Assembly: GCF_000312505.2 (NCBI RefSeq)
Contig: NZ_HG326227.1
Location: forward strand, 62,001 to 126,000
From: Fenollaria massiliensis
GTDB lineage: Bacteria; Bacillota; Clostridia; Tissierellales; Peptoniphilaceae
Length of the DNA: 64,000 nucleotides
Reading direction: 5' to 3'
Below, piece after piece: positions 16,818-24,581 of this stretch (position 1 is the stretch's first letter; the number at the start of each line of letters is the position of its first letter). A program made the position numbers and the translations under genes. Under the pieces are notes generated by a model that saw nothing but the letters and a program-made list of their open reading frames with translations, was not told where the DNA came from and did no database searches.

Positions 16818-16848
16818 AGAAAGGTCTAGTTATATCTAGACCTTTTTC
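16818..16848. repeat. Terminator-bearing direct repeat, copy 1 (left edge of the transporter module)
   Basis: This 31-bp stretch recurs at 24393-24423 with only two differences (an A/G change in each arm of the hairpin). The two copies bracket the AraC-ABC-ECF module. The hairpin within it is described separately. Confidence 0.9.
16821..16847. terminator. Terminator hairpin between the NlpC/P60 and araC genes
   Basis: AAGGTCTAG pairs with CTAGACCTT around a TTATAT loop, followed by TTT. On the plus strand it follows the NlpC/P60 terminator. On the minus strand it lies downstream of the araC-type stop, where the A-rich left flank gives a shorter T tail. Confidence 0.8.
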
Positions 16849-16899
16849 TTTGCTATTTTATTTTTTCTTTGCTATTTTATTCTTTCTTTGCTATTTTAT
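16843..16899. repeat. Three tandem 19-bp repeats at the 3' end of the AraC gene
   Basis: The unit TTTTTCTTTGCTATTTTAT occurs three times in a row; the third copy differs by one base. The last unit runs into the stop codon of the minus-strand AraC-type gene. Polymerase slippage could change the copy number. No function is evident. Confidence 0.9.
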
Positions 16900-17888
16900 T
16901 CGCAGTGATCACATTTTATCTCGTGGTGATTGCAAACTGAATTTCGTACCTCACTAGGAAGTTTTCCTTTGTATCTCTTGTAATATATGGAGAATTTACT
17001 TGCCGATGTGTATCCAACAGACTCTGCTATCTCTTTTATAGGCAGCCCTGTGTTTAGTAGAAGTGTTTCAGCCACATTCATTCTTTTTCTCTGAGTATAC
17101 TCTGTAATGCTTTGACCATATTTCTCTTTGAATAGATTTTTTAGTTTAGTTCCGCTCATTTTAGATATTTTTTCAAGAGTCCCTTGTTTTACATTCGTTT
17201 CAAAATGATCTTCTAAAAATCTAGCGACATCTTCAAGAGCTTTATCATCATCAATTTCAATTTTATATTTTTTTCTATTTAAGTATGTGTCAATCACTAT
17301 ACTTATCCACTCATTTGCCTTAGCTTTAAAGAAAAAATCAGCGGCGGGGGCATCCATCTTACAATTTAAAATTTCCATAGCCACTTTTTCTAAGGACTTT
17401 GTAAGAATAATTTGATTCGGTTGAAGTAAAGCTGAATAAAATGATTCTGTATCTATATTTATAGCTTCAAGATGTTTTTCTATTAGTTCTTTTTTAAAGC
17501 CAATGGAAACGGTAAGAAAATAACAATTCTCATGCAATAAAAAAACAAAATCATCTTTTATATTATCAAAATCAAAAGTACATAAAGAGTTCGCGGTAAG
17601 CGTTTGATATGGATTAAATTTTTCTCCGTTTGCGCTAACTATGTAGCTTGTGTAAATTGATACATAGTCTGCCATGCTATAGGTACTATTTCGAATTACT
17701 TCTTCTTTAATATAAAAATCATGTATATCAATAATGAAGCCGTCTCCTTCATAAAACCAATATAGGCCTTCTCCATAAGTAGAGTCCTCTTTTTTCCAAC
17801 AAAAAGTGTGGCCTGCACTTGAGTACTTCTTATTGTTTTTACATTCATCCACCATCATAAACTCTTTTACAAAATCATAATATGTCAT
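16896..17888 (-). CDS. AraC family transcriptional regulator
   Basis: A ~330-residue regulator with a C-terminal AraC/XylS DNA-binding domain of two helix-turn-helix units: ISKMSGTKLKNLFKEKYG and IKEIAESVGYTSASKFS, followed by the family YKRYKGKLPSEVR. The N-terminal ~210 residues show no cupin signature that I can name. I chose the ATG at 17888, preceded by AGGTG, over the TTG at 17912. It is divergent from the ABC genes, with a 160-base shared regulatory gap. This resembles YbtA-type regulators beside siderophore transporters, so control of the adjacent operon is inferred. Confidence 0.9.
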   Translation of the reverse strand: MTYYDFVKEFMMVDECKNNKKYSSAGHTFCWKKEDSTYGEGLYWFYEGDGFIIDIHDFYIKEEVIRNSTYSMADYVSIYTSYIVSANGEKFNPYQTLTANSLCTFDFDNIKDDFVFLLHENCYFLTVSIGFKKELIEKHLEAINIDTESFYSALLQPNQIILTKSLEKVAMEILNCKMDAPAADFFFKAKANEWISIVIDTYLNRKKYKIEIDDDKALEDVARFLEDHFETNVKQGTLEKISKMSGTKLKNLFKEKYGQSITEYTQRKRMNVAETLLLNTGLPIKEIAESVGYTSASKFSIYYKRYKGKLPSEVRNSVCNHHEIKCDHCE

Positions 17889-17937
17889 AATACACCTATC
17901 CCTTTTAGACAATATCCCTAATAGACTTAGTTAGCCG

Positions 17938-17964
17938 CAGCTATTGCATAATTAATTATAGCTG
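17938..17964. promoter_or_regulatory. Candidate AraC-regulator operator
   Basis: A perfect 7-bp inverted repeat, CAGCTAT (17938-17944) and ATAGCTG (17958-17964), with centres 20 bases apart. It overlaps the -35 box of the plus promoter and the -10 box of the minus promoter, an ideal place for a shared regulator. Binding is inferred. Confidence 0.5.
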
Positions 17965-17973
17965 ATGTATAAT
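17944..17973 (+). promoter_or_regulatory. Promoter of the ABC/ECF transporter operon
   Basis: TTGCAT (17944-17949) and TATAAT (17968-17973) with an 18-base spacer. The -35 box is a partial match, consistent with an activator-dependent promoter. Confidence 0.65.
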
Positions 17974-17983
17974 AAAAAAGCAA
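17955..17983 (-). promoter_or_regulatory. Divergent promoter of the AraC-type gene
   Basis: On the minus strand, TTGCTT (17983-17978) and TATAAT (17960-17955) are 17 bases apart. It overlaps the opposing promoter and the inverted repeat, so the two directions should compete or be co-regulated. Confidence 0.6.
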
Positions 17984-18047
17984 GGATAATATTTGCTAGC
18001 AAAGAAAATTTTATCTAAAAGGAATATCAAAGAAAGGAGATAATATT

Positions 18048-19802
18048 ATGAAGATTTACAAAAAACTATTTGCTTATGTACAGGATAAAAAATATCTTGG
18101 TTTTTTAGCTATAGTCTTTTCTGCTATATCTGCTGTACTTACGGTATATGGATTTTATTTAATCTACAAATTTCTGGATAATTTAATAATTAATTCAGAT
18201 TTATCTGGTGCAGAGAGCATAGCATTAAAATCTGTTATCACACTAACAAGTGGAGCAATATTTTATTTTGTTTCAGGAATGTTTTCACACTTATTGGGAT
18301 TTAGGCTTGAAACAAATTTAAGGAAGAGGGGGATCGATGGTTTAGAGAAAGCTAGTTTTAGGTTCTTTGACTTAAATCCATCTGGTCAAATAAGAAAGAT
18401 CATAGATGACAACGCCGCACAAACCCATCAGGTAGTAGCACACATGATACCTGATAGCTCTCAGGCAATAGTTACACCAGTACTTGTACTAGCACTCGGC
18501 TTTATAGTAAGTATAAGAGTTGGTATCACTTTACTTGCTCTTACAATAATCGGAGGCTTAATTTTGGGGGCAATGATGGGCGAGCAAAAATTTATGCAGA
18601 TATACCAAGAAGCTCTATCTAAACTAAGCGCTGAAACTGTTGAGTACGTTAGAGGGATGCAAGTTGTAAAGATATTTAGAGCAAATGTTGAGTCATTTAA
18701 AAGTTTCTACAAGGCGATAAAGGATTACTCGAAGTATGCTTATGATTATTCACTATCTTGTAAAAAGCCTTATGTTTTGTATCAATGCTTATTTTTTGGA
18801 CTGATTGCAATTTTAATTATTCCTATAGTTTATTTTATGACTAGCTTAGGCAGTACCAAGGTGATTTTACTTGAGCTTATCATGATTTTATTTTTATCAG
18901 GAGTTCTCTTTGTTTCATTTATGAGGATGATGTGGTACTCCTTGAACATCTCTAGAGGAAATTATGCAGTAGATACTTTAGAGGCACTTTACAAGGATAT
19001 GCAAAAAGACAAATTAGTGCATGGCAATGTCAATAATTTTAAAAACTATAATATAGAATTTGAAGGTGTAAGCTTTGCTTATAACGATAAAGCTGTCATT
19101 GAAAATTTATCCTTTAAATTAGAAGAAGGAAAGTCCTATGCACTAGTCGGTTCATCCGGATCAGGCAAATCAACAGTAGCAAAACTTATATCAGGTTTTT
19201 ACAATGTTAATGAAGGAAGCATAAAGATAGGCGGGATGCCAATATCTGAATATTCTGACGAAGCCTTAATTAAAGCCATATCCTTTGTTTTTCAAAGTTC
19301 AAAATTATTTAAGAAAAGCATTTATGACAATGTTGCTTTAGCTAATAAAGATGCGGGCAAAGATGACGTTATGAGAGCCTTAAAATTAGCAGGATGCGAT
19401 TTGATACTAGACAAATTCCCAGAAAGAGAAAATACAATCATAGGCTCAAAAGGAGTTTATTTATCTGGCGGAGAAAAACAAAGAATTGCAATTGCTAGGG
19501 CAATTTTAAAGGATTCCAAAATTATTATTATGGATGAGGCATCAGCATCTATTGACCCAGATAACGAGTTTGAATTGCAAAAAGCTTTCAAAAATCTTAT
19601 GAAGGATAAAACAGTTATCATGATTGCTCACAGGCTATCTACAATTAAAGACCTTGATGAAATACTTGTGATGGATTGTGGGAAAATTATAGAAAGAGGC
19701 TCTGACAAAGAATTAATGTCAAAAGATACAAGGTATAAGAGACTGCAAGAGATGTTTAACAGTGCGAATGAATGGAGGGTTTCAAATGAAGGAGTTTTAT
19801 AA
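18048..19802 (+). CDS. ABC transporter half-molecule, fused membrane and ATPase domains (YbtP/IrtA-like)
   Basis: A 584-residue exporter-fold half-transporter: six membrane helices in residues ~1-310, then an ATPase with Walker A GSSGSGKST near residue 367, signature LSGGEKQR near 470, Walker B IIIMDEASAS near 491 and the H-loop in AHRLS. It should pair with the next gene product. AraC-linked pairs of this architecture include YbtPQ and IrtAB, which import metal-siderophores despite the exporter fold. The actual substrate here is unknown. GGAG precedes the ATG. The 3' end overlaps the next gene. Confidence 0.92.
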   Translation: MKIYKKLFAYVQDKKYLGFLAIVFSAISAVLTVYGFYLIYKFLDNLIINSDLSGAESIALKSVITLTSGAIFYFVSGMFSHLLGFRLETNLRKRGIDGLEKASFRFFDLNPSGQIRKIIDDNAAQTHQVVAHMIPDSSQAIVTPVLVLALGFIVSIRVGITLLALTIIGGLILGAMMGEQKFMQIYQEALSKLSAETVEYVRGMQVVKIFRANVESFKSFYKAIKDYSKYAYDYSLSCKKPYVLYQCLFFGLIAILIIPIVYFMTSLGSTKVILLELIMILFLSGVLFVSFMRMMWYSLNISRGNYAVDTLEALYKDMQKDKLVHGNVNNFKNYNIEFEGVSFAYNDKAVIENLSFKLEEGKSYALVGSSGSGKSTVAKLISGFYNVNEGSIKIGGMPISEYSDEALIKAISFVFQSSKLFKKSIYDNVALANKDAGKDDVMRALKLAGCDLILDKFPERENTIIGSKGVYLSGGEKQRIAIARAILKDSKIIIMDEASASIDPDNEFELQKAFKNLMKDKTVIMIAHRLSTIKDLDEILVMDCGKIIERGSDKELMSKDTRYKRLQEMFNSANEWRVSNEGVL

Positions 19803-21507
19803 AAAAAGATTTGCTCTTACAGATAAAGGAGCAAGAAATTTAAGTAAAGCAACGCTGGCTTCATTTTTCGTTTATTGTATAAACATGCTTCCTGCAATAT
19901 TACTAATGATTTTTGCTCAGGAAGTTTTGGAAAATATTGTTAAAAGCAAGGGATTTTATATAGTATTCTCAGTTTTGACCTTGATAGCAATGTATATTTT
20001 GCTTTCTATCGAATACGATAAATTATATAGCACAACATATCAAGAAAGTGCGGACTTAAGAATAAGGACAGCGGAGAATTTATCAAAATTACCTCTGTCA
20101 TACTTTTCTAAACATGATATTTCAGACCTAGCACAGACAATCATGTCTGATATTGAAGGTATAGAGCATGCAATGAGCCACTCGATACCAAAAGTGGGCG
20201 GTATGGCACTCTTCTTCCCACTAATATCCATCATGATGCTAGTTAGCAATGTCAAGATGGGTTTAGCTGTAATTATTCCAACGATATTGAGCTTTATATT
20301 CATACCTTTATCTAAAAAATATTCAGTTAAGGGAGAAAAAAGATATTATGACGTTCTAAGAGAAAACTCAGAAAGCTTTCAAGAGAATATCGAGATGCAA
20401 ATGGAGATTAAAGCCTATGGCTTATCAGAAGAAATGAAAGAAAAGCTATATGAAAAAATGGATAAAAGCGAAAAAGTGCACTTAAAGACAGAAATAACTA
20501 CAATTTTAACTATGTCTATATCTTCAATATTTAGTTTTATTTCCCTTGCTGTTGTGATATTTGTTGGTGTAAATTTAATTATTAATAAAGAGATAAGTGC
20601 TCTCTACCTTGTTGGATATTTACTAGCAGCTATGAAGATAAAAGACGCTTTAGATGCATCTAAAGAGGGCTTGATGGAAATATTTTATTTATCGCCAAAA
20701 ATTGAAAGACTAAAAGAAATCCAAAATCAAGAATTACAAGAAGGCGATAACTATAATTTAAAAAAAATTGATATTGATCTAAAAGATGTTGAATTTGCCT
20801 ACAATAAAGACGCAAAAGTTTTAGATGGCGTAAGCTTTAAAGCAAAGCAAGGCGAGGTCACTGCTTTAGTAGGCGCAAGTGGCTGCGGTAAAACAACTAT
20901 CTTGAAACTTATATCAAGACTTTATGATTACGACGAGGGACAAATCTTAATCGATGGCAAAGATATAAAAGAAATATCAACAGAATCCCTTTTTGATAAG
21001 GTGTCTATTGTTTTCCAAGATGTAGTTCTATTTAATCAAAGCGTTATGGAAAATATTAGGATCGGAAAGCAAGATGCAAGTGACGAAGAAGTTAAAAGAG
21101 CAGCAAAACTTGCAAATTGCACAGATTTTATAGAAAAAATGGATAAGGGTTTCGATACAGTTATTGGTGAAAACGGTGCTGAACTATCAGGCGGAGAAAG
21201 ACAAAGGTTATCAATAGCCAGAGCCTTCTTAAAAGATGCACCGATATTGATCTTAGACGAGATAGCAGCAAGCCTTGATGTTGACAATGAGAAAAAAATT
21301 CAAGAGTCTTTAAACAATTTAATTAAAGATAAAACTGTTGTCATCATTTCACACAGAATGAAATCCATAGAAAATGCAGACAAGATTGTAGTTCTTGAAA
21401 ACGGAAAATTAGAAAGTGAAGGCAAGCATGAAGAGCTTTTACAAAAATCAAAAGTTTACAAGAATTTAATAGAAAAAACAAAAATGGCAGAAGAATTTAT
21501 TTATTAG
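19786..21507 (+). CDS. ABC transporter half-molecule, partner subunit (YbtQ/IrtB-like)
   Basis: A second exporter-type half-transporter of 573 residues. Six helices precede an ATPase with GASGCGKTT near residue 362, LSGGERQR near 467, LILDEIAASLD near 488 and SHRMK. The upstream in-frame ATG at 19762 lies deep in the previous gene; I chose ATG 19786 because GGAGG (19774-19778) precedes it. It overlaps its partner's end by 17 bases, which favours balanced synthesis of a heterodimer. The membrane segment SHSIPKVGGMALFFPLI is typical of the YbtQ-like branch. Confidence 0.92.
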   Translation: MKEFYKKRFALTDKGARNLSKATLASFFVYCINMLPAILLMIFAQEVLENIVKSKGFYIVFSVLTLIAMYILLSIEYDKLYSTTYQESADLRIRTAENLSKLPLSYFSKHDISDLAQTIMSDIEGIEHAMSHSIPKVGGMALFFPLISIMMLVSNVKMGLAVIIPTILSFIFIPLSKKYSVKGEKRYYDVLRENSESFQENIEMQMEIKAYGLSEEMKEKLYEKMDKSEKVHLKTEITTILTMSISSIFSFISLAVVIFVGVNLIINKEISALYLVGYLLAAMKIKDALDASKEGLMEIFYLSPKIERLKEIQNQELQEGDNYNLKKIDIDLKDVEFAYNKDAKVLDGVSFKAKQGEVTALVGASGCGKTTILKLISRLYDYDEGQILIDGKDIKEISTESLFDKVSIVFQDVVLFNQSVMENIRIGKQDASDEEVKRAAKLANCTDFIEKMDKGFDTVIGENGAELSGGERQRLSIARAFLKDAPILILDEIAASLDVDNEKKIQESLNNLIKDKTVVIISHRMKSIENADKIVVLENGKLESEGKHEELLQKSKVYKNLIEKTKMAEEFIY

Positions 21508-21517
21508 GAGGTTTAAA

Positions 21518-22117
21518 ATGAATAAAAATAATATGAATGGTCTAAAAACAAAGGATTTGATTACTATAGGGGTTTTCACAGCTCTCTATTTTATATTTAA
21601 TATGATTGGTGGAATGCCTTTTGGAATGAATCCTGTATTAACCTTTTATCAGCCAATGGGTAGTGCTCTTTTATCAGGAATAATATTTATGTTTCTGATC
21701 TCGAAAGTGGCTAAAAGGGGAACTATTGCTATTTTGGCAATAATAATTTGTATTTTGAGATTTGCAACTGGCATGCATTGGGCTATGGGTCTTGGAACTT
21801 TAGTTATGGGGATAATTGCTGAATTTATAGCAGGAAGCAAGGCTTATAAAAGTAAAAAAATTAACATCCTATCTTTTGGAGTATTTGCACTTGGAGATAT
21901 AGGGACTTTTGTCGTATATTTTATGGATCCTAAGTCTTGGTCAAATGCAATGATAGAAAAGGGGACAGATATAACATATATAGAGTCTATGAATGCAGCA
22001 GCTGCTGATTGGATGATTTATGTTATTGTAATTGGAACTTTTTTAGTTGCTTTATTTAGTGCTTTTATAGGTTCTAAACTTTTGAAAAAGCAATTTGAAA
22101 AGGCGGGTATTCTATGA
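21518..22117 (+). CDS. ECF transporter substrate-binding (S) component, MptD/Trep_Strep family
   Basis: A 199-residue membrane protein with five to six helices. It opens with a short cytoplasmic segment LKTKDLITIGVFTALYF, a typical S-component start. GMPFGMNPVLTFYQPMGSAL and ATGMHWAMGLGTLVMG resemble the MptD-like family (TIGR02185). The genes for the T and A components follow directly, so this is a dedicated (group I-like) ECF importer. The substrate is unknown; a heme or iron-related ligand is inferred from the AraC/YbtPQ-like neighbourhood. AGGAGG precedes the ATG. Confidence 0.85.
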   Translation: MNKNNMNGLKTKDLITIGVFTALYFIFNMIGGMPFGMNPVLTFYQPMGSALLSGIIFMFLISKVAKRGTIAILAIIICILRFATGMHWAMGLGTLVMGIIAEFIAGSKAYKSKKINILSFGVFALGDIGTFVVYFMDPKSWSNAMIEKGTDITYIESMNAAAADWMIYVIVIGTFLVALFSAFIGSKLLKKQFEKAGIL

Positions 22118-22830
22118 TTTCAGGAGAATTGAATACACATATTAATCCATGCACAAAAATAGTTTTGCTATTTTTGTGCATAATTATATCTAGTATATTG
22201 CCATCAATAGAATATGAATTAGCTTTTGTAGCATTAATTGCTATTTTTAGTCTTATAAATAGAAAAATAAAAATTGCATTTACTGGGATATTAATATATC
22301 TATTAGTTTATTTTCTTAGTATTTTAACTGTAAGATACGGAAGTAATACTTTTAGAAGTATATTTATGCCGTTTTTGGGTTTAGTTAATAAAATTTATCC
22401 GGTATGTATGCTTTCTATGACAATACTAAGCACAACGAAAGTGGGGGAATTTTTATCTGCTATGGATTACGTTAATGTTTCTAAAAAAATTTCTATTCCC
22501 CTAGCAGTAATGCTTAGGTATATGCCAACAGTAAAAGAAGATTGGCGATATATAAAAGATTCAATGGGGCTTAGAGGGATTTCTCCATCCTTTTTTGGAT
22601 TTATAAAAAACCCTTCTTTAACCGTAGAATGCATTTATTCTCCTATGATAATTATGGCAGCAAAAGCAGCAGATGAATTAACTATAGCTTCTATCACAAG
22701 AGGAATTGAATCACCAAATAAACGAACTTCAATTATAAGAATTAATTTTGGAATTTTAGATTATTTATCTCTAATAATTGGAGTAATAATTACTGCATTT
22801 ACAATATATTTGAGGTATTTTTATGATTAA
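22114..22830 (+). CDS. ecfT: ECF transporter transmembrane component EcfT
   Basis: A 238-residue T component that couples the S protein to the ATPase. Four to five helices are followed by the cytoplasmic coupling region VMLRYMPTVKEDW and MGLRGISPSFF. A second RG motif is in ASITRGIESP, and the two match the paired X-RG coupling motifs of EcfT. It overlaps the S-component stop by four bases and the ATPase start by eight. The base composition is visibly more AT-rich than in the flanking housekeeping genes. Confidence 0.9.
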   Translation: MISGELNTHINPCTKIVLLFLCIIISSILPSIEYELAFVALIAIFSLINRKIKIAFTGILIYLLVYFLSILTVRYGSNTFRSIFMPFLGLVNKIYPVCMLSMTILSTTKVGEFLSAMDYVNVSKKISIPLAVMLRYMPTVKEDWRYIKDSMGLRGISPSFFGFIKNPSLTVECIYSPMIIMAAKAADELTIASITRGIESPNKRTSIIRINFGILDYLSLIIGVIITAFTIYLRYFYD

Positions 22831-24227
22831 GTTAAATGAAGTTTGTTTCAAATATAGAAACACTAAGGATATTAGCCTAGATAATATAAATCTAGAAATA
22901 AAAAAAGGAGAGTTTATTTTAATATGTGGTTCTTCTGGATCTGGCAAAACCTCTATTACAAGGCTTATAAATAAGTTGATACCATATTATTATGAAGGAG
23001 ATTTAAATGGTGATGTAAAAAATAAATGATAAATTATTATCTAACTATCAAATGTTTGAACTTTCAAAAAATGTCGGAAGTGTTTTTCAAAATCCTAGAA
23101 CCCAATTCTTTAATGTGGATACAAATAGTGAAATTGTATTCGCACTAGAAAACCAAGGAGTAGAAAGAGAAATTTTAGAAAAGAAATTAGATGAAACCTG
23201 CAATAAATTAGAAATAAATAAACTAAAAAATAGAAATATTTTTCATTTATCTGGAGGAGAGAAACAAAAAATTGCTTTTGCATCAGTTTATGCAACAAAT
23301 CCAGATATTTATTTACTTGATGAGCCTTCTTCTAATTTGGATATACCGACAATAGATATATTAAAAAAACACTTATCAATGTTGAAGGAGAGTGGTAAAA
23401 CAGTTATTATATCTGAACATAGAATCTATTATATAATGGATTTAGTTGATAGAATTATTTATATGAAGAATGGGAAAATTGATAAAATTTTTTCCAATAA
23501 GGATTTTTTAAGTTTATCTGAAGATGAAATTAAGACTATGGGTTTAAGAACAAGAAACAAACCTAGTTTAAATATAAAAGAAAAATCACCAATTATAGAT
23601 AAGTCTTATTTACAGGTAAATAATGTTTCAATTTATAGGAAAGATAAATGCCTTATAGATAGACTTAATTTTTGTGCAAACAAGGGTGATATTATTGCTG
23701 TTTTAGGATCTAACGGCATAGGGAAAACTACTTTTTTAAGAACTCTTTGCGGACTTTATACTGATTATAAGGGTGAGTTTATTTTAAAATCTAAAAAAAT
23801 TGATGAAAAAGCAAGAAAGCAAATATCTTATATGGTTATGCAAGACGTAAATTATCAATTATTTGCTGAGAGTGTCTTTGCTGAATGTAAATTAGGGATA
23901 AAGAATGTAAAAGATGATTTAATTAATGAACTGCTAAATGATTTTGACTTATATAATTATAAAAACAGCCACCCTAACACTTTGTCTGGGGGACAAAAGC
24001 AAAGACTTGCCATAGTTTGTGGACTATTGTGTAACAAAGAAATTTTTATTTTAGACGAGCCTACAAGTGGGCTTGATTATAAAAATATGCTTAAAACTGT
24101 AGAATTATTGAAGTCACATTCAAAAGATAAAATAATTTTTATAGCTACCCATGATTTTGAATTTGCAAGTTTAATTTGTAATCGTGTATTAGATTTAGAA
24201 AAAAAACAAGATATACGTGTGATATAA
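22823..24227 (+). pseudogene. ecfA: Fused double ATPase of the ECF transporter (EcfA-EcfA'), interrupted by one frameshift
   Basis: Two ABC ATPase domains in one polypeptide energise the ECF importer. Domain 1 has Walker A GSSGSGKTS near residue 36 but its frame stops at 23027-23029. The protein continues in the next frame (KINDKLLSNYQMFELSKN) with VGSVFQNPRTQFF, LSGGEKQKI and YLLDEPSSNLD. Domain 2 has GSNGIGKTT, LSGGQKQRLA and FILDEPTSGLD. Removing one A from the six-A run at 23017-23022 restores a single ~468-aa protein. Every ATPase motif is intact, so this may be a sequence error. Confidence 0.88.
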
Positions 24228-24229
24228 TA

Positions 24230-24355
24230 GAGAAAATTTTTATAAAAATATCTGAGCTAATTAAAAAATATAGAAATAAAGATAAAATAATTTTTATCGT
24301 TTCACACGACATAGAATTTTTAAATGAAGTAGCTGATGAAGTTTATGAATTATAA
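24230..24355 (+). pseudogene. Remnant of a second ABC ATPase C-terminus
   Basis: In the frame ending at the TAA 24353-24355 the sequence reads SELIKKYRNKDKIIFIVSHD followed by IEFLNEVADEVYEL. This is the end of an ECF/cobalt-type ATPase, including the switch histidine. It closely resembles, but is not identical to, the last residues of the gene just upstream (DKIIFIATHDFEF). There is no start codon or Walker motif. It looks like the tail of an older or replaced ATPase gene left after recombination. Confidence 0.75.
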
Positions 24356-24392
24356 AAAAGTTTATATAAAATTTAAAACAGCAATATTTATG

Positions 24393-24423
24393 AGAAGGGT
24401 CTAGTTATATCTAGGCCTTTTTC
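24393..24423. repeat. Terminator-bearing direct repeat, copy 2 (right edge of the transporter module)
   Basis: Matches 29 of 31 bases with the copy at 16818-16848, in the same orientation. The module between the copies is 7.5 kb. Confidence 0.9.
24395..24423 (+). terminator. Terminator of the ABC/ECF operon
   Basis: AAGGGTCTAG pairs with CTAGGCCTTT (two G-T pairs) around a TTATAT loop, followed by T's. It is the only hairpin with a T tail between the ECF ATPase and recJ. Confidence 0.85.
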
Positions 24424-24456
24424 GTATTATACAATTGAGTACTTATATAATACGAA
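24421..24456. repeat. 11-bp inverted repeat in the recJ upstream region
   Basis: TTCGTATTATA (24421-24431) and TATAATACGAA (24446-24456) are perfect inverted copies with a 14-base centre. It begins in the tail of the terminator. A second GAAGCAA follows at 24534. It might be an operator or the edge of a mobile or recombined segment; no function is assigned. The rest of the 24456-24540 gap shows nothing but AT-rich DNA. Confidence 0.6.
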
Positions 24457-24544
24457 GCAATATAATCAAAACTTTAAGATTTTGTATATTACTTTTTTAT
24501 ATAGATTTTCTTTATAAAAAATGCTTTTAATATGAAGCAATTTA

Positions 24545-24553
24545 TGATATAAT
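24545..24553 (+). promoter_or_regulatory. Extended -10 promoter of recJ
   Basis: TGATATAAT (TG, one base, TATAAT) lies 29 bases before the recJ ATG. The -35 box is poor (TTTTAA at 24525-24530, spacer 17), as is common when an extended -10 is present. Confidence 0.65.
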
Positions 24554-24581
24554 AATTAAATATAGATAATGGGGTTATTGT

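Noticed and set aside
16843-16899. The tandem 19-bp repeats as a CRISPR array
   Set aside because: The units are adjacent without unique spacers and no cas genes are in the window.
16748-16957. A 69-codon plus-strand ORF between the NlpC/P60 and araC genes
   Set aside because: It runs through two terminators and the 19-bp tandem repeats, has no ribosome site and its composition reflects the repeat.
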